This document shows, in pieces, positions 16,488-26,234 of a stretch of 64,000 nt of DNA; the first letter of the stretch is position 1; the number at the start of each line of letters is the position of its first letter. Made by a program: the position numbers and the translations under genes. The notes beneath the pieces were generated by a model. It ran no database searches, had not been told where the DNA came from, and saw only the letters and a program-made list of their open reading frames with translations. The stretch is from contig JAKLHK010000008.1 of NCBI GenBank assembly GCA_022710185.1, positions 39,349 to 103,348 on the forward strand. The letters run 5' to 3'. This DNA comes from Bacteroidota bacterium. GTDB taxonomy: Bacteria > Bacteroidota > Bacteroidia > Bacteroidales > JAGNHN01.

Positions 16488-19400
16488 CTATCGAATAACA
16501 ATTTTTCCTGTACCATAATTCTTGCCATTCAGGCTAATTCTTACAACGTAGAATCCAGGTTTCAGATTTCCTTTGATGGGTATACAATTAACTCCTGTTG
16601 TTGCAGAGATAATAGTATGCTCAACCCACTGCCCATAAGCGTTATGGAAATCGATGATTGCTGTTGTAAAAGGGCTTGTACTCTCAGGAGCAATAAAACA
16701 TATTTTATCAGTTGTAGGATTTGGGTAGAAAACCATTTTACTCGGCTCAGACACTGTTTTCTGTACGATACCACTTTCAGTTAGTGGTACATCATCCGGA
16801 TCCAGTCCCAGGAGTACACGGGCTGAGAAGACGGCATCACCGTACATATTAGGGCTCTGTATGGCAAGAGTGAGCAAGGTATCATAGTCCGCAGGGTTGA
16901 AAGAATAAACCGATTGGCACCAGGAATCGAGATAGCGCTCATTGACCAATCTCCTGCTTCGTATCCAAAATTCTGTAGAAACAAGGCTCTCATTGAGGGT
17001 CCTGGCAGCGAGATATCTGCCGCTTTCGATATAACGATATACTTGATCCTTAAGGCCCGTTTGCGACGCTGAAACAGCGTTGTATGTATTCTGGAAGACT
17101 GAATCCGATGAGGATCCAAGTATAAGGATGTTTGGTGATGAGGATACTATCTGATGAAAGAGATCCCCTTCCACTGCACGATATTCCTGTTCTAGCGCGG
17201 TATATATGATTTCCTCCCGTGCGATTTCTCCCAAAAGAGATTCACGCTCGGATTCTGAAAAAATACCAAAGGGATCATATACTATGGAATCGGGTAGACA
17301 ATCTGTCTGGGCGCTGTTATTTAGTATTTCATCAATTCTACCATACAATGGATGAGAAGAGCTGCAATCTTCAAACCCAGGCCTGAAAATATTATTCATA
17401 TCATCAGGGTAGTACCAATCCACCACCGGGTTGAGCAGGTTGCCGCTGGCCTGAAACATTCTTCTCCAGTACTGGCAATTGTTTCCGGAGTAGTCGCCCA
17501 TCCATCGGTTTAGGGTATTGTACAGGTCTGCTTCGCCCTGATCGCTCAGGCTGGTATTTTGGCCGATGTAGAACCCAAAATAGCAGGAGTCGAAATTATT
17601 GCACGAGAAGCGTGTGAGCAGGTCGGGGCCGGAAGTATATATGCCATTTCCCATACGCAGCAGGTTGTTCCCCTGCACCAGGGCAGCCCCGGTATGGTTC
17701 ACCCAGATGCCGTTGTGCGAACTTACATAGAATCCCGAGTCGGGCCGCTGGATTGCGGCGATATCGTTCCAGAGGGTCTGCGACCCATCGCAATTGTCGA
17801 GCTTAATCCCGCTAATACCGGATCCGTTGGCATTGAAGAGGATGGTATTGCGCATAAAGCGGATGTTGCCTGGGGTTCCCTTGAGCAGGTTGGTTGCCCA
17901 GATGCCCTTATGGTATCCCTGGATATAGTTTGAGTCCACCAAAACCGTGATGGCCCGTGTGTTGGGGTTCACATTGGCCAGGCTCACCGCATCCTCACCG
18001 CTAAGGGTAGTGGAGGATGATTGAAGCAGGGAATTCTGGGAAATACGGGTGGTGCCCACCAATTCGAGCCCAAATATGCCGTACTGGCAATCGTTGAATT
18101 CATTCAGACGGATATTGGCAGGACATTCCCTTAGGGTAATGGCATAGGAGCAGGAGTCAAAGATGTTGGCAAGCAGCCCATTGGTTCCGATAGGCCCAAC
18201 CCTGAGGTCCATAAATTGAATCCCTGGGGTTGCTGAGCGGTAAGCATCGATGGCCCCAGCCGGGGGATAGGTTTCTTCTATCAACCCCACCCTGGTGAAC
18301 TGGTTGTTGCGGATATCCGCATTGCTGTTTATACTGATGATGCCCTGGGAAAGGTCGTGGAAATGATTGGGATCGAAGGAGGGCTTGCCGATGATCAGGG
18401 TATCGCAGTCCTGCAGCAGTATTGCGCAAATGCTGTAGGTGTTATCGTAAGGTGGATAGGGCAGGTTTTGCTGGGGATATCCATATTGGTAGAATTCGGT
18501 GCTGTGGACCTGCAAAGGCCAGTAATGCCCGCTCCCGTCGATGGATGGCTTGTAGGAGAAAGGAAAGTTGCGCAGGACTACCGAGCGCAGGTTGTTGGCG
18601 AACACACATTCCATTATTTCTACCTGGGCACCACTGTCGGCTACCACGGCATTGATGGCGTCCTTAAAGGTAGATACCGAGGATGCAAATACCTGGGTGG
18701 AATCCATCAGGTAAATGCCATCCCACATATACTCACACCCTGCTTCCAATGTGCAGCTGTCGAATCGAAGTTCAGTATTTGGGCTGATGATCTCGATGCG
18801 GGCCTCGGGCCCCATAAAGATCTTCCATCCAGGGGCAAGGTCGAAAAGCACGTGGTGCTGGGCATTGATCACCAGGGTACCGTTGATAAGGTAATGCTGT
18901 TCTGCAGTGAACACAGTATCGCCCAGGGTGTCGTTTTGCAGGAGAATGGTGGCATCGGCCTGGCAACAACCGAACACCTTAAGGGTATCCCTTCCGATCA
19001 GTTCATCGCAGAAATACTCCTCCAGGGTAATCAGTGCGAAGGAAGGCAGGTTGGGTACAGTATCCCACTGCACCTGCACCGAGCTGGTGCCATAAATGGT
19101 ATCGGTATTGGTGTTAGTTGCGGTAAAGATCCCGTAACTGTTGGGGATAGTCCATACATAGGTATGCTGAGGGTTTCCCTGGGAAAGATGATATGAGGTG
19201 ATGGAATCGCAGTCGTTGTTGTGCCCCACAATGCTGGCCCGCTGTGGGGGCGGAGGCAGGATACGCACCAGTGCGGAAAGCACGGTGGTGTTGCAGCCTT
19301 CGGGATCGGTAACAGTTACCGTGTAGGTTGTGCTGATAAAGGGCTGAACCTTGATGGAGTCGAGCTTGGCGCCGGTGCTCCACAGGAAGGATGCTGCACC

Positions 19401-20588
19401 GCTGCCCACAACGCGCAGCAGGGCGCTGTCGCAGGGCATAATGTCCACGGTATCCTGCTCCAGGTACACCAGGGGTGCGATGGGGCGCACACTTACCTGG
19501 TCGAGGAACTGATAGGCGTAATCGACAACGATATACGGGGGGTTGGGGTTGCTAACAGCGGGATGGTAGGCATATACCGCATCCTGGGCGGGGATCAGGC
19601 CGCCCAGCATAATCCAGCTCAGTCCGTTGGTGTCGGGGGTGAACACATCGTATACCCTCACCCAGGCGGCGGTGTCCTGGATCAGGGAATCGCCCAGGGG
19701 ATGCAATACCCATTGGGGGTTCAGGGAATCTTGCAGCTGATCGAAGGATGATGCCAGGATCAGATGATCATCGAAGCCCACCTGGAGGGCATTGGAGGAA
19801 TAGTGGGTAAAGTTCGCCCTGCTCACCCAATACTCAACGGCATAGCGCTGGTCTTTCAACAAGGCTTTTTTAAGAGGTGCGGCAATGGACTCAAATCCCA
19901 AGGAATCCCCTGGAGTGCCCAGGCTCAGGCCGGCATAGGCGTTGCTGTCCCAGGGTATCTGATAGCCCAGCATATTCAGGGGAACCCCGGAATAGATCCA
20001 GTACTTGCTGTTGGTATTGAACAGGTCGCCGTGGCCAGCCAGAGACCTCCAGGGCGGAGCAAGCCAAATCTCATTGGAGAACTCTACGGTATCGGTATTC
20101 CATTCGAAGCTGCCGTTGCAAACCAGGTTATCGTGTATGCAGGAGAAGGTGTCCGGATCGAAACAGCTGTCCAGGGGCGCCGGGGGTTGAGCATACGTAA
20201 TGTAGAGGGTTTCGCTGTGTTCATTTTCGAGCGTATCGCCCTTGGAGGAGATGGCTACCAGGCGTATGGTGTATTGTCCGGGCAGGCCAAAGAATCCCTG
20301 AAAGCTGGTATCCTGGTTGGTGGTTTGTACAGTGCAATGCAGGGCGTTGTCGGAATAGAAGGCACAGTGCTGGAACAGGAAGCAGAAATGGGCGCCCTCG
20401 GGCAGCTGTTCACTTTGGTTGGTGAGGGTAAGTTGCTGGCCTTGTTGGAGGGAATCGGCGGATACGGAAAACATTACATTTTGTCCCAGTGCGATAGCCT
20501 GGGCAAAGGTGGTGATGATCAACAAGCTGATGTACAGCTTATTGGGGGGGGGTGTGGTGTTCCCCTGACACCCGGTGATTGCAGGCAT
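16488..20588 (-). CDS. Large secreted right-handed beta-helix protein with T9SS type A sorting domain
   Basis: 1366 residues. Signal sequence within residues 17-36 (LYISLLIITTFAQAIALG); the start could be a little downstream. Next come a PKD/Ig-like domain, a jelly-roll region (NLVCNGSFEWNTD, about 155-380), Ig-like repeats, then a long parallel beta-helix from about residue 550 to 1060 (repeated motifs such as ADIRNNQFTRVG, ANIRLNEFNDCQYGIFG, TRISQNSLLQS). A helical segment follows and the T9SS domain ends the protein (about 1285-1366, FYPNPTTDKI and GFYVVRISL). It is likely a surface polysaccharide-binding or lyase-like protein. The last 900 bases of the gene are markedly AT-richer than the rest. 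Confidence 0.9.
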   Translation of the reverse strand: MPAITGCQGNTTPPPNKLYISLLIITTFAQAIALGQNVMFSVSADSLQQGQQLTLTNQSEQLPEGAHFCFLFQHCAFYSDNALHCTVQTTNQDTSFQGFFGLPGQYTIRLVAISSKGDTLENEHSETLYITYAQPPAPLDSCFDPDTFSCIHDNLVCNGSFEWNTDTVEFSNEIWLAPPWRSLAGHGDLFNTNSKYWIYSGVPLNMLGYQIPWDSNAYAGLSLGTPGDSLGFESIAAPLKKALLKDQRYAVEYWVSRANFTHYSSNALQVGFDDHLILASSFDQLQDSLNPQWVLHPLGDSLIQDTAAWVRVYDVFTPDTNGLSWIMLGGLIPAQDAVYAYHPAVSNPNPPYIVVDYAYQFLDQVSVRPIAPLVYLEQDTVDIMPCDSALLRVVGSGAASFLWSTGAKLDSIKVQPFISTTYTVTVTDPEGCNTTVLSALVRILPPPPQRASIVGHNNDCDSITSYHLSQGNPQHTYVWTIPNSYGIFTATNTNTDTIYGTSSVQVQWDTVPNLPSFALITLEEYFCDELIGRDTLKVFGCCQADATILLQNDTLGDTVFTAEQHYLINGTLVINAQHHVLFDLAPGWKIFMGPEARIEIISPNTELRFDSCTLEAGCEYMWDGIYLMDSTQVFASSVSTFKDAINAVVADSGAQVEIMECVFANNLRSVVLRNFPFSYKPSIDGSGHYWPLQVHSTEFYQYGYPQQNLPYPPYDNTYSICAILLQDCDTLIIGKPSFDPNHFHDLSQGIISINSNADIRNNQFTRVGLIEETYPPAGAIDAYRSATPGIQFMDLRVGPIGTNGLLANIFDSCSYAITLRECPANIRLNEFNDCQYGIFGLELVGTTRISQNSLLQSSSTTLSGEDAVSLANVNPNTRAITVLVDSNYIQGYHKGIWATNLLKGTPGNIRFMRNTILFNANGSGISGIKLDNCDGSQTLWNDIAAIQRPDSGFYVSSHNGIWVNHTGAALVQGNNLLRMGNGIYTSGPDLLTRFSCNNFDSCYFGFYIGQNTSLSDQGEADLYNTLNRWMGDYSGNNCQYWRRMFQASGNLLNPVVDWYYPDDMNNIFRPGFEDCSSSHPLYGRIDEILNNSAQTDCLPDSIVYDPFGIFSESERESLLGEIAREEIIYTALEQEYRAVEGDLFHQIVSSSPNILILGSSSDSVFQNTYNAVSASQTGLKDQVYRYIESGRYLAARTLNESLVSTEFWIRSRRLVNERYLDSWCQSVYSFNPADYDTLLTLAIQSPNMYGDAVFSARVLLGLDPDDVPLTESGIVQKTVSEPSKMVFYPNPTTDKICFIAPESTSPFTTAIIDFHNAYGQWVEHTIISATTGVNCIPIKGNLKPGFYVVRISLNGKNYGTGKIVIR

Positions 20589-20754
20589 TCATTGTGGTAG
20601 GTGTTAAAGATAAGAAAAATCTGTCAGGAATTAATACCACAATCATATAAAAGGTTACCCTATGTGTACTCTCCTCTCACACTCCGTGCGATGTTTGTGT
20701 CACTGGCTGATAACCAACAGATTGGCGATTGACGAGGCCGATTGACGATGGACG

Positions 20755-20970
20755 AGGAATTTCAATGCTCGGTGCTCAGTGCTCACTGCTCAATGACAAT
20801 TATCAATTAATCAGCGTTTTCTCGCACTTGTGTCAACATAGCTTCTGAACTCGGCATTCGGCTCCAATCACCCTCACCCGCAAAACTCCCCCACAAATTC
20901 CACAAATCGCATATGCGAACATCCGCACATTGTACATCGCCCATCGCCCATCAAAATGAACCATCAACCA
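20755..20970. repeat. Dispersed intergenic repeat, copy B
   Basis: The 382-base spacer 20589-20970 holds this copy and little else. Preceded by GATTGACGATGGACGAGG, it has the CAATGCTC/GGTGCTCAGTGCTC microrepeats, the 66-base block 20803-20868 identical to copy A, TATGCGAACATCCGCACAT (from 20912), and CATCGCCCATCGCCCATC with AACCATCAACCA touching the cutC stop codon. Confidence 0.85.
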
Positions 20971-21618
20971 TTATACGATCTTTCGTCCGTGGCATTCCGC
21001 CACTCCGCTGGCCCTCACCACGGCATCAAGGTTCTCCGGAGTGATCCTTCCTGCGGCGATGATCACCAGCCGCTGGTCGGCCGCCTCCACCATACGTTTC
21101 AATACCCCTGCTCCTTCCAGGGCGGTGGCCGCCCCTCCTGAACTCAACACGGAGGTTAGGCCGGGGATAGTGCATAACCTCTTCACTTCCGCTACCGGGT
21201 CAGGTGCGGCATCGATGGCCTTGTGCACGCATACAGGTAATGGAGCTGCAAGGGCGGCCAGCCGGGCGATGCGCTCCAGGTCAAGAAATCCGTGAATACC
21301 GGTGATTCCCAGTACCAACCCGTGCACACCCATCTTCAGCAGACGTGACACACTTTGCTCCATCTCAAGGAATTCTTCATCAGAATAAAGAAAATCCCCA
21401 CCCCGGGGCCTTACCATAACCTTCACCGGGATATTCACTCCTTGTAATATATCCCTCACCAGGGTATCTGCAGGTGTAATCCCGCCCAGGTCGAGACGGG
21501 CGCATAGCTCCAGACGGTGTGCCCCCCGGCCCTCCGCAGCCAACGCCTCCTCCAGGCTTTCTACGCAAGCCTCGAGCAGGACAGCAGGCCTGCCGGACAA
21601 ATTCTCGCTGCCGCTCAT
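20971..21618 (-). CDS. cutC: CutC-family copper homeostasis protein
   Basis: 215 residues forming a TIM-barrel CutC domain: LLEACVESLEEALAAEGRGA near the start, VKVMVRPRGGDFLYSDEEF at about 75, HGLVLGITGIHGFLD, the VCVHKAIDA loop (HRAFD in E. coli) and VLSSGGAATALEGAGVLKRM. It is slightly shorter than the E. coli protein. The role in copper handling is a family annotation and is not firmly established. Its ATG overlaps the stop of the upstream small membrane gene by 4 bases, so the two are coupled. Confidence 0.92.
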   Translation of the reverse strand: MSGSENLSGRPAVLLEACVESLEEALAAEGRGAHRLELCARLDLGGITPADTLVRDILQGVNIPVKVMVRPRGGDFLYSDEEFLEMEQSVSRLLKMGVHGLVLGITGIHGFLDLERIARLAALAAPLPVCVHKAIDAAPDPVAEVKRLCTIPGLTSVLSSGGAATALEGAGVLKRMVEAADQRLVIIAAGRITPENLDAVVRASGVAECHGRKIV

Positions 21619-21872
21619 ACCGCTGTTTCAGTTGATGCCTTGTACAATCCCCGTAACAGGGCGATCAGGGATACCAGGGCCCAGGTGCCTTCCAGCAGGA
21701 TGAAGGGCAGATAGTCGATCATCCAGGAAGCCAGGCAAGCCAGGGAAGCGCCCAGGAAGTTCATCAGGGCGTAGGTTCCGGACCTTACCTCCAGCCACCG
21801 GAACAGGCTGAGGATGTAAGCCAGGAGAATGAGGAACACACCGGCAGCGCCGGTCCAGTCGGCAAGGTTCAT
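21615..21872 (-). CDS. Small CBU_0592-type membrane protein
   Basis: 85 residues with three predicted membrane helices: TGAAGVFLILLAYILSLFRW, ALMNFLGASLACLASWM and LEGTWALVSLIALLRGLY. The order of helices and the G-x-x-L-I-L-L-A-Y start match the CBU_0592 family of bacterial inner-membrane proteins, whose function is unknown. It is coupled to cutC by an ATGA overlap and begins 9 bases after the GT39-like gene, so it belongs to the same transcription unit. Confidence 0.8.
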   Translation of the reverse strand: MNLADWTGAAGVFLILLAYILSLFRWLEVRSGTYALMNFLGASLACLASWMIDYLPFILLEGTWALVSLIALLRGLYKASTETAV

Positions 21873-21881
21873 AGGCTGGAT

Positions 21882-23192
21882 TTATAGGGTAGGTGAACTG
21901 AGCAAGCGTATGAATGCCTCCCAGTCCCAGGGCTCCGTACCGGGAAAACACTCGTCGAAGGTATAGATGAGCTTCAGGTTCCAGGCGATCATCAGTATCC
22001 CGAAGCCAAAAAGGAGATGGCGGTATACTGGCTTCCAGCCTTCCATTCGTTGTACAAAAGCCGCCAATGGAAAGGCGAACAGGGCGAGGTATTCAGTATA
22101 GTTGCGCCCCCCGAAGGAACAGCCGAAACCGGGGTCCCACCAGGCTGCGGATACCCAGGAGATGGCAAGGAAAAACAATGGGATAACAATGCCTTCAGGA
22201 GGACTTGTCTTCAGAAGAATGATGAAGGCCGCGAGAATCAACAGATACAGGGGATTATAGGTCAGCAGCCCGTGCATAGGGGCCAGCCAGCTCCTGGCCA
22301 GTTGGGGCTGCATCCAGTGGAATCCTTCCCCGGGATAGGTGTCCATCAGCCATTGCCCATCCAGGTAACGCCAATACATAAGCTGGGGGATCATCACCAA
22401 TATAGCCATAGCCAGGGCGGGCATCCATACCCGGGGCTTCAGCAGCATCTTAAGACGGGAACCAACATCTTTCCACATGCCTGTGTGGAAAAACAAAACC
22501 ACCGGCAGGAACAGCACATTGGAAGGCCGGGTAACAAGGATCAGGCCGGCAATGAGGCCTCCGGTCACACCAAGTATCACACCCGGATCAGGGTGTCTTG
22601 CAAGCCGCTCCGTCCATCCCAGCCAGGCCGCCAACAGGAAGAAGGAATATACGTGCGACATCCCGGTTTCGTCGATGCTGTAGTAATAAAGGTTAGTGCC
22701 TGCAAAGATGGCCACCAGTGCCAGCAACGCAGCCTGTCCTCCATACCTCCGCCTGAGCAGGGGCCACAACAGCATCAGGGCTGCTATCAGCCAGGCAACG
22801 GCAGCCACGTTCACGGCCTTTTGATAGGGGAGGGAGAAACCGTCGCGCGGATGCCCCGTCAATGCAGCCACCACATCTGCCCCCAGGAAGAAAGGAGCCT
22901 GCATCAAGGCTGTCCCGTAAAAATACTTGGTGCGTACCTTATCATTGGCCAGGTCCAGCCTGAACCCATTTCCGCAGAGCGTATCCATCCCTTCCGGAAA
23001 ACGCGAAGCCAGGAAGCCATAATGCCAGGCCGCCGGCAGGTACACAAAATACCCCGCCTTGTCGGCCCACACTTCCGCGTGGTAGTTGAACAGCCCGGCC
23101 TTGCTGTGCCGGTTCAGGCTGAGGAAAAGGCAAAGCACGCCCAGGGCGGCAAAGGAAAGTAAATAGGCGGCTTTGCTCCCGGGTTTCACCAT
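21882..23192 (-). CDS. Polytopic membrane protein, GT39-like (putative glycosyltransferase)
   Basis: 436 residues with about ten membrane helices. The first extracytoplasmic loop carries NYHAEVWADKAGYFVYLP, with acidic residues where GT-C enzymes keep their catalytic Asp, and ATLVTRPSNVLFLPVVLF-like and WWDPGFGCSFGGRNY motifs follow. This pattern is common in Bacteroidota membrane proteins annotated as glycosyltransferase family 39-like. The substrate is unknown. It begins 26 bases after the end of the SBBP gene. Confidence 0.65.
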   Translation of the reverse strand: MVKPGSKAAYLLSFAALGVLCLFLSLNRHSKAGLFNYHAEVWADKAGYFVYLPAAWHYGFLASRFPEGMDTLCGNGFRLDLANDKVRTKYFYGTALMQAPFFLGADVVAALTGHPRDGFSLPYQKAVNVAAVAWLIAALMLLWPLLRRRYGGQAALLALVAIFAGTNLYYYSIDETGMSHVYSFFLLAAWLGWTERLARHPDPGVILGVTGGLIAGLILVTRPSNVLFLPVVLFFHTGMWKDVGSRLKMLLKPRVWMPALAMAILVMIPQLMYWRYLDGQWLMDTYPGEGFHWMQPQLARSWLAPMHGLLTYNPLYLLILAAFIILLKTSPPEGIVIPLFFLAISWVSAAWWDPGFGCSFGGRNYTEYLALFAFPLAAFVQRMEGWKPVYRHLLFGFGILMIAWNLKLIYTFDECFPGTEPWDWEAFIRLLSSPTL

Positions 23193-23218
23193 ATACAGTA
23201 CAAAGCAACCAAGTTATG

Positions 23219-26104
23219 TTACTTTCTGATAAGTCTGGTCCGCACAGTGGATGAAGTCTCCCGTTCAAGGACCAGTACATATACTCCTGGTCTGGACGCC
23301 GATAGGTCAACTTTCCCGCTTTCTTTGTCCATTACAGCGATCTGGCGGCCCTGGATATCATATACCCTACCGTATACGATGGGTTCAGGCGAGGCATCCA
23401 ACACGGTGAATATCCCGTCGGTGGAAGGATTGGGGAACACCAGGATGCTTTGAGAATGTGTTCCGCCAGATTCTTCCGTGCCTACCACAAAGTTGCCGTA
23501 TTTCACCGTGAGGGTCTTGAACAGGAAGTCGTTGTAATATTCGGAAGCGGTTCGTCCGGTAAGGATAAAATTCCCCAGGCTGTCGCTGGTCATATCTGTA
23601 AGCTCATCCCAGCTGAAATAGGGTGCCGCCGGAGTGGAATAGGTGTTAACGAAGGCTGAAGCGCCCGTAGATCCGTAGGCGGCAAGCACATAATCGTGGT
23701 TGGTGGTGGTGCCGCTCAATGCCCAGCCCGCGGTCACTACCAGGTTATTGGCGTCTACCAGCATATCCACAGGTTCACGGTCACTGGCCGTCTGGCTGTA
23801 TATACTGGCCCACTGGAATGCCCCTGTGCCGCTGTATTGCACCGTGAAATACCGCGCCACGAACCCTGTCCACCCCCGGCAAATGAAGGCAATATTGCCG
23901 GCAGGGGTGAACTGCACCTTCTTCCCGTATTCACTGGTCGTGGTGGGGTTGTAAACCTCCCGCCACACGGGATTCCCTGAAAAGGCATTCATACTTCCCA
24001 CGATCGCACGGTTGCCTGAGCTGCCGGTAAAGGCAATATCAGCATAGCCGCGTACACTCACATCATTGATGATATCCGTTACATTCAGGGAGTCAATGGT
24101 AGCGGACCAGAGCTTCGTTCCCAGGGCCGAGTAGCGCTGAATTAATCCGGCGCTTTGTCCGGACACCTGGGAATACCCTCCGGCTGCCAGGTCCCCGTTT
24201 TCGAAGAACTCGACACTGTTGGCCCGGCTTATTGCAAATTGGGTGGAATCGATCTTTGCGGCCCAGCGCAAGCTGAGGGAGGAATCGAACACGATCAACA
24301 TTCCACCGGCGGTGCTGGAATTGGCCGCAATGCCTATACTTCCGTTGGGGTCAATATCCATAGCGCTGGCAATGACGCTGCCCGGCCCGGTATACCAAAC
24401 CGTGTCCGTGAAATTCCCCTGCTGGTCGAGCCGGAGCAGGGAAATCTGATAATTCGTCATCGTCTGGTTTGCATCCGTGGAAAGGCAGAGTATGATGTCG
24501 CCTGAGGGATCCAGCTGCATTGCGGTAAGGGTGTCGTTCCTGAATCCGCCGGAGCTGTAATACCTCTCCCACAAAAGGTCGCCGTATGAGTCGTATTTGA
24601 CCACAACCACATCGGTTCCCCCGCTGTACAGGCGGTCGACGGTAGCTCCTACGTAGATATTATGGGCAGAATCAGTTTGAACGAACTGGCCGCTGGTGAT
24701 GGCATCTCCACGCCCGTTGTATTTCCATTCGCTCAAGATCGCTCCGGAAGTATCGAGATTGAGGGTATAGAGGTTTTCATCGACGTCGGCTGTATCGGTC
24801 ACAAACCCGCCTGCAGAGATCCGCCCGTTGGCGTATGTGATCGCGAAGCCCATCGAGCTGTTCTCCTGCTCCTGGCAGCGGTAGGTCCACAAGGTAGCTC
24901 CGTTAGCATCGTATTTCACGATGATCATATTGGGTAAACCACCGTTTCCATAATAACTAGGCCCGGGATATACTCCCCTTCCGGTGGCATATACATTCCC
25001 CTGGTCGTCAGCTGTTATGCCGTGGAAAACATCCGAACCATTGCTCAGTGGTCCGGTCCACAGGCTGCGCCAGCCCTGGGTGCCATTGCTGCGGATACAG
25101 GTAAGGTAGGCATCCTGGTAATTGGTGCCTGCAAAGAAGACATTGCCTGAATCGTCAACAATAACATCGGTAAGGTACTCATCGGATGCCGTGCTGGCAT
25201 CGCTGTATATCTTCACCCACTTCCGCGAGCCACTCCCGGAATAGCGGATTGCATAAGCATCCCGGTTCCCCCCTGTGCTATTTACGGTTTCCCCTCCCAC
25301 CAACAGATCGCCAGCGGCATTGTACCTCAATCCGTAGGCCTTGTCTGCAGCGTTAAAGGACGGGTTTGTCCAGGTATCAGTCCAGGCGGTCCCGTTCGAA
25401 GGAGTATATTGTTTCACAAAAGAATTGAAATGTCCTGATGCATTAACGGAGTAGGCGTAGCCGCATACCGTGGGGTTGCCATTGGGGGCGATCACAATGT
25501 CCAGCGCCTCGTCGTCCCAGTTCCCCGGACCGTTGAGCACATCAACCCATTGCTGCACCCCGAGGGAGTTGTATTTTATGACCAACCAGTCGTTGTTGCC
25601 GGAAGCGGGATCGGTGTAACCGGCAACATACACATTGCCGGCAGCATCCAGGGCAAGTGCATTGCCAAAAGTCTGGGTATTGTTGCCCGGTGCGTAGCGG
25701 GTTTCCCAGGCCGGGTTACCCGTTGGGCCGATCTTTGCAGTGAAGCATTCGAAGAAGTAAGAAGTTCCCTGCGACCGTCCGGTAACATAAGCGTTGCCTG
25801 CATTGTCAACCTCAATGTCAGTGGCATAATCCTCGTTATTCCCCATACCGTCATAGTACCAGGTCCAAAGCGTATCGCCCAGTGGACTGCGTTTCATTGC
25901 GAAAGCATCTGGTGCGCCGTGATGGCTTCCGGCCTGGCCGACGGTGTATACATTACCTGCATTATCCGTGGTGATGGCTGCGATACGGTCGGCGGCCTTA
26001 CCCTGGGCCTGGAATGTTTGCACCCACTGCTGGGGAAGCTGCGCGGTGGCATAGTCGCAGGCGATAACCGTGAGCAGGGAAAAAGCAATCAGTTGTTTTG
26101 TCAA
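23219..26104 (-). CDS. SBBP-repeat beta-propeller protein with T9SS type A sorting domain
   Basis: 961 residues with a signal peptide (MTKQLIAFSLLTVIACDYAT). Residues 45-880 consist of about 14 SBBP-type blades, each with a D-x-x-G-N-V/A-Y-V-x-G core, for example DNAGNVYTVGQAGS, DNAGNAYVTGRSQGTS, DDQGNVYATGRG and DSLGNFILTGRTAS. The C-terminus (about 885-961) is a T9SS type A domain with VFPNPSTDGIFTVL, YDIQGRQIAVM and GVYVLVLERE. It is a surface or secreted beta-propeller protein. The gene shows none of the AT-rich patches of other cargo genes nearby. Confidence 0.92.
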   Translation of the reverse strand: MTKQLIAFSLLTVIACDYATAQLPQQWVQTFQAQGKAADRIAAITTDNAGNVYTVGQAGSHHGAPDAFAMKRSPLGDTLWTWYYDGMGNNEDYATDIEVDNAGNAYVTGRSQGTSYFFECFTAKIGPTGNPAWETRYAPGNNTQTFGNALALDAAGNVYVAGYTDPASGNNDWLVIKYNSLGVQQWVDVLNGPGNWDDEALDIVIAPNGNPTVCGYAYSVNASGHFNSFVKQYTPSNGTAWTDTWTNPSFNAADKAYGLRYNAAGDLLVGGETVNSTGGNRDAYAIRYSGSGSRKWVKIYSDASTASDEYLTDVIVDDSGNVFFAGTNYQDAYLTCIRSNGTQGWRSLWTGPLSNGSDVFHGITADDQGNVYATGRGVYPGPSYYGNGGLPNMIIVKYDANGATLWTYRCQEQENSSMGFAITYANGRISAGGFVTDTADVDENLYTLNLDTSGAILSEWKYNGRGDAITSGQFVQTDSAHNIYVGATVDRLYSGGTDVVVVKYDSYGDLLWERYYSSGGFRNDTLTAMQLDPSGDIILCLSTDANQTMTNYQISLLRLDQQGNFTDTVWYTGPGSVIASAMDIDPNGSIGIAANSSTAGGMLIVFDSSLSLRWAAKIDSTQFAISRANSVEFFENGDLAAGGYSQVSGQSAGLIQRYSALGTKLWSATIDSLNVTDIINDVSVRGYADIAFTGSSGNRAIVGSMNAFSGNPVWREVYNPTTTSEYGKKVQFTPAGNIAFICRGWTGFVARYFTVQYSGTGAFQWASIYSQTASDREPVDMLVDANNLVVTAGWALSGTTTNHDYVLAAYGSTGASAFVNTYSTPAAPYFSWDELTDMTSDSLGNFILTGRTASEYYNDFLFKTLTVKYGNFVVGTEESGGTHSQSILVFPNPSTDGIFTVLDASPEPIVYGRVYDIQGRQIAVMDKESGKVDLSASRPGVYVLVLERETSSTVRTRLIRK

Positions 26105-26234
26105 GTTCGAAGGATGTTTTATCCCTCAGGATGAGTGAAGGAACAATAAAATGTAAAGATGGGGGGATTTTTTTTGAAAAGGCGGCTTAAGTAAGCGGGC
26201 AAAGGTTCGGATAAAGGGTCAGGCACCATCCTCC

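Noticed and set aside
26105..26234. Terminator or promoter in the spacer before the SBBP gene
   Set aside because: Only a poly-T run and G-rich tract are seen; no stem and no TAnnTTTG box.
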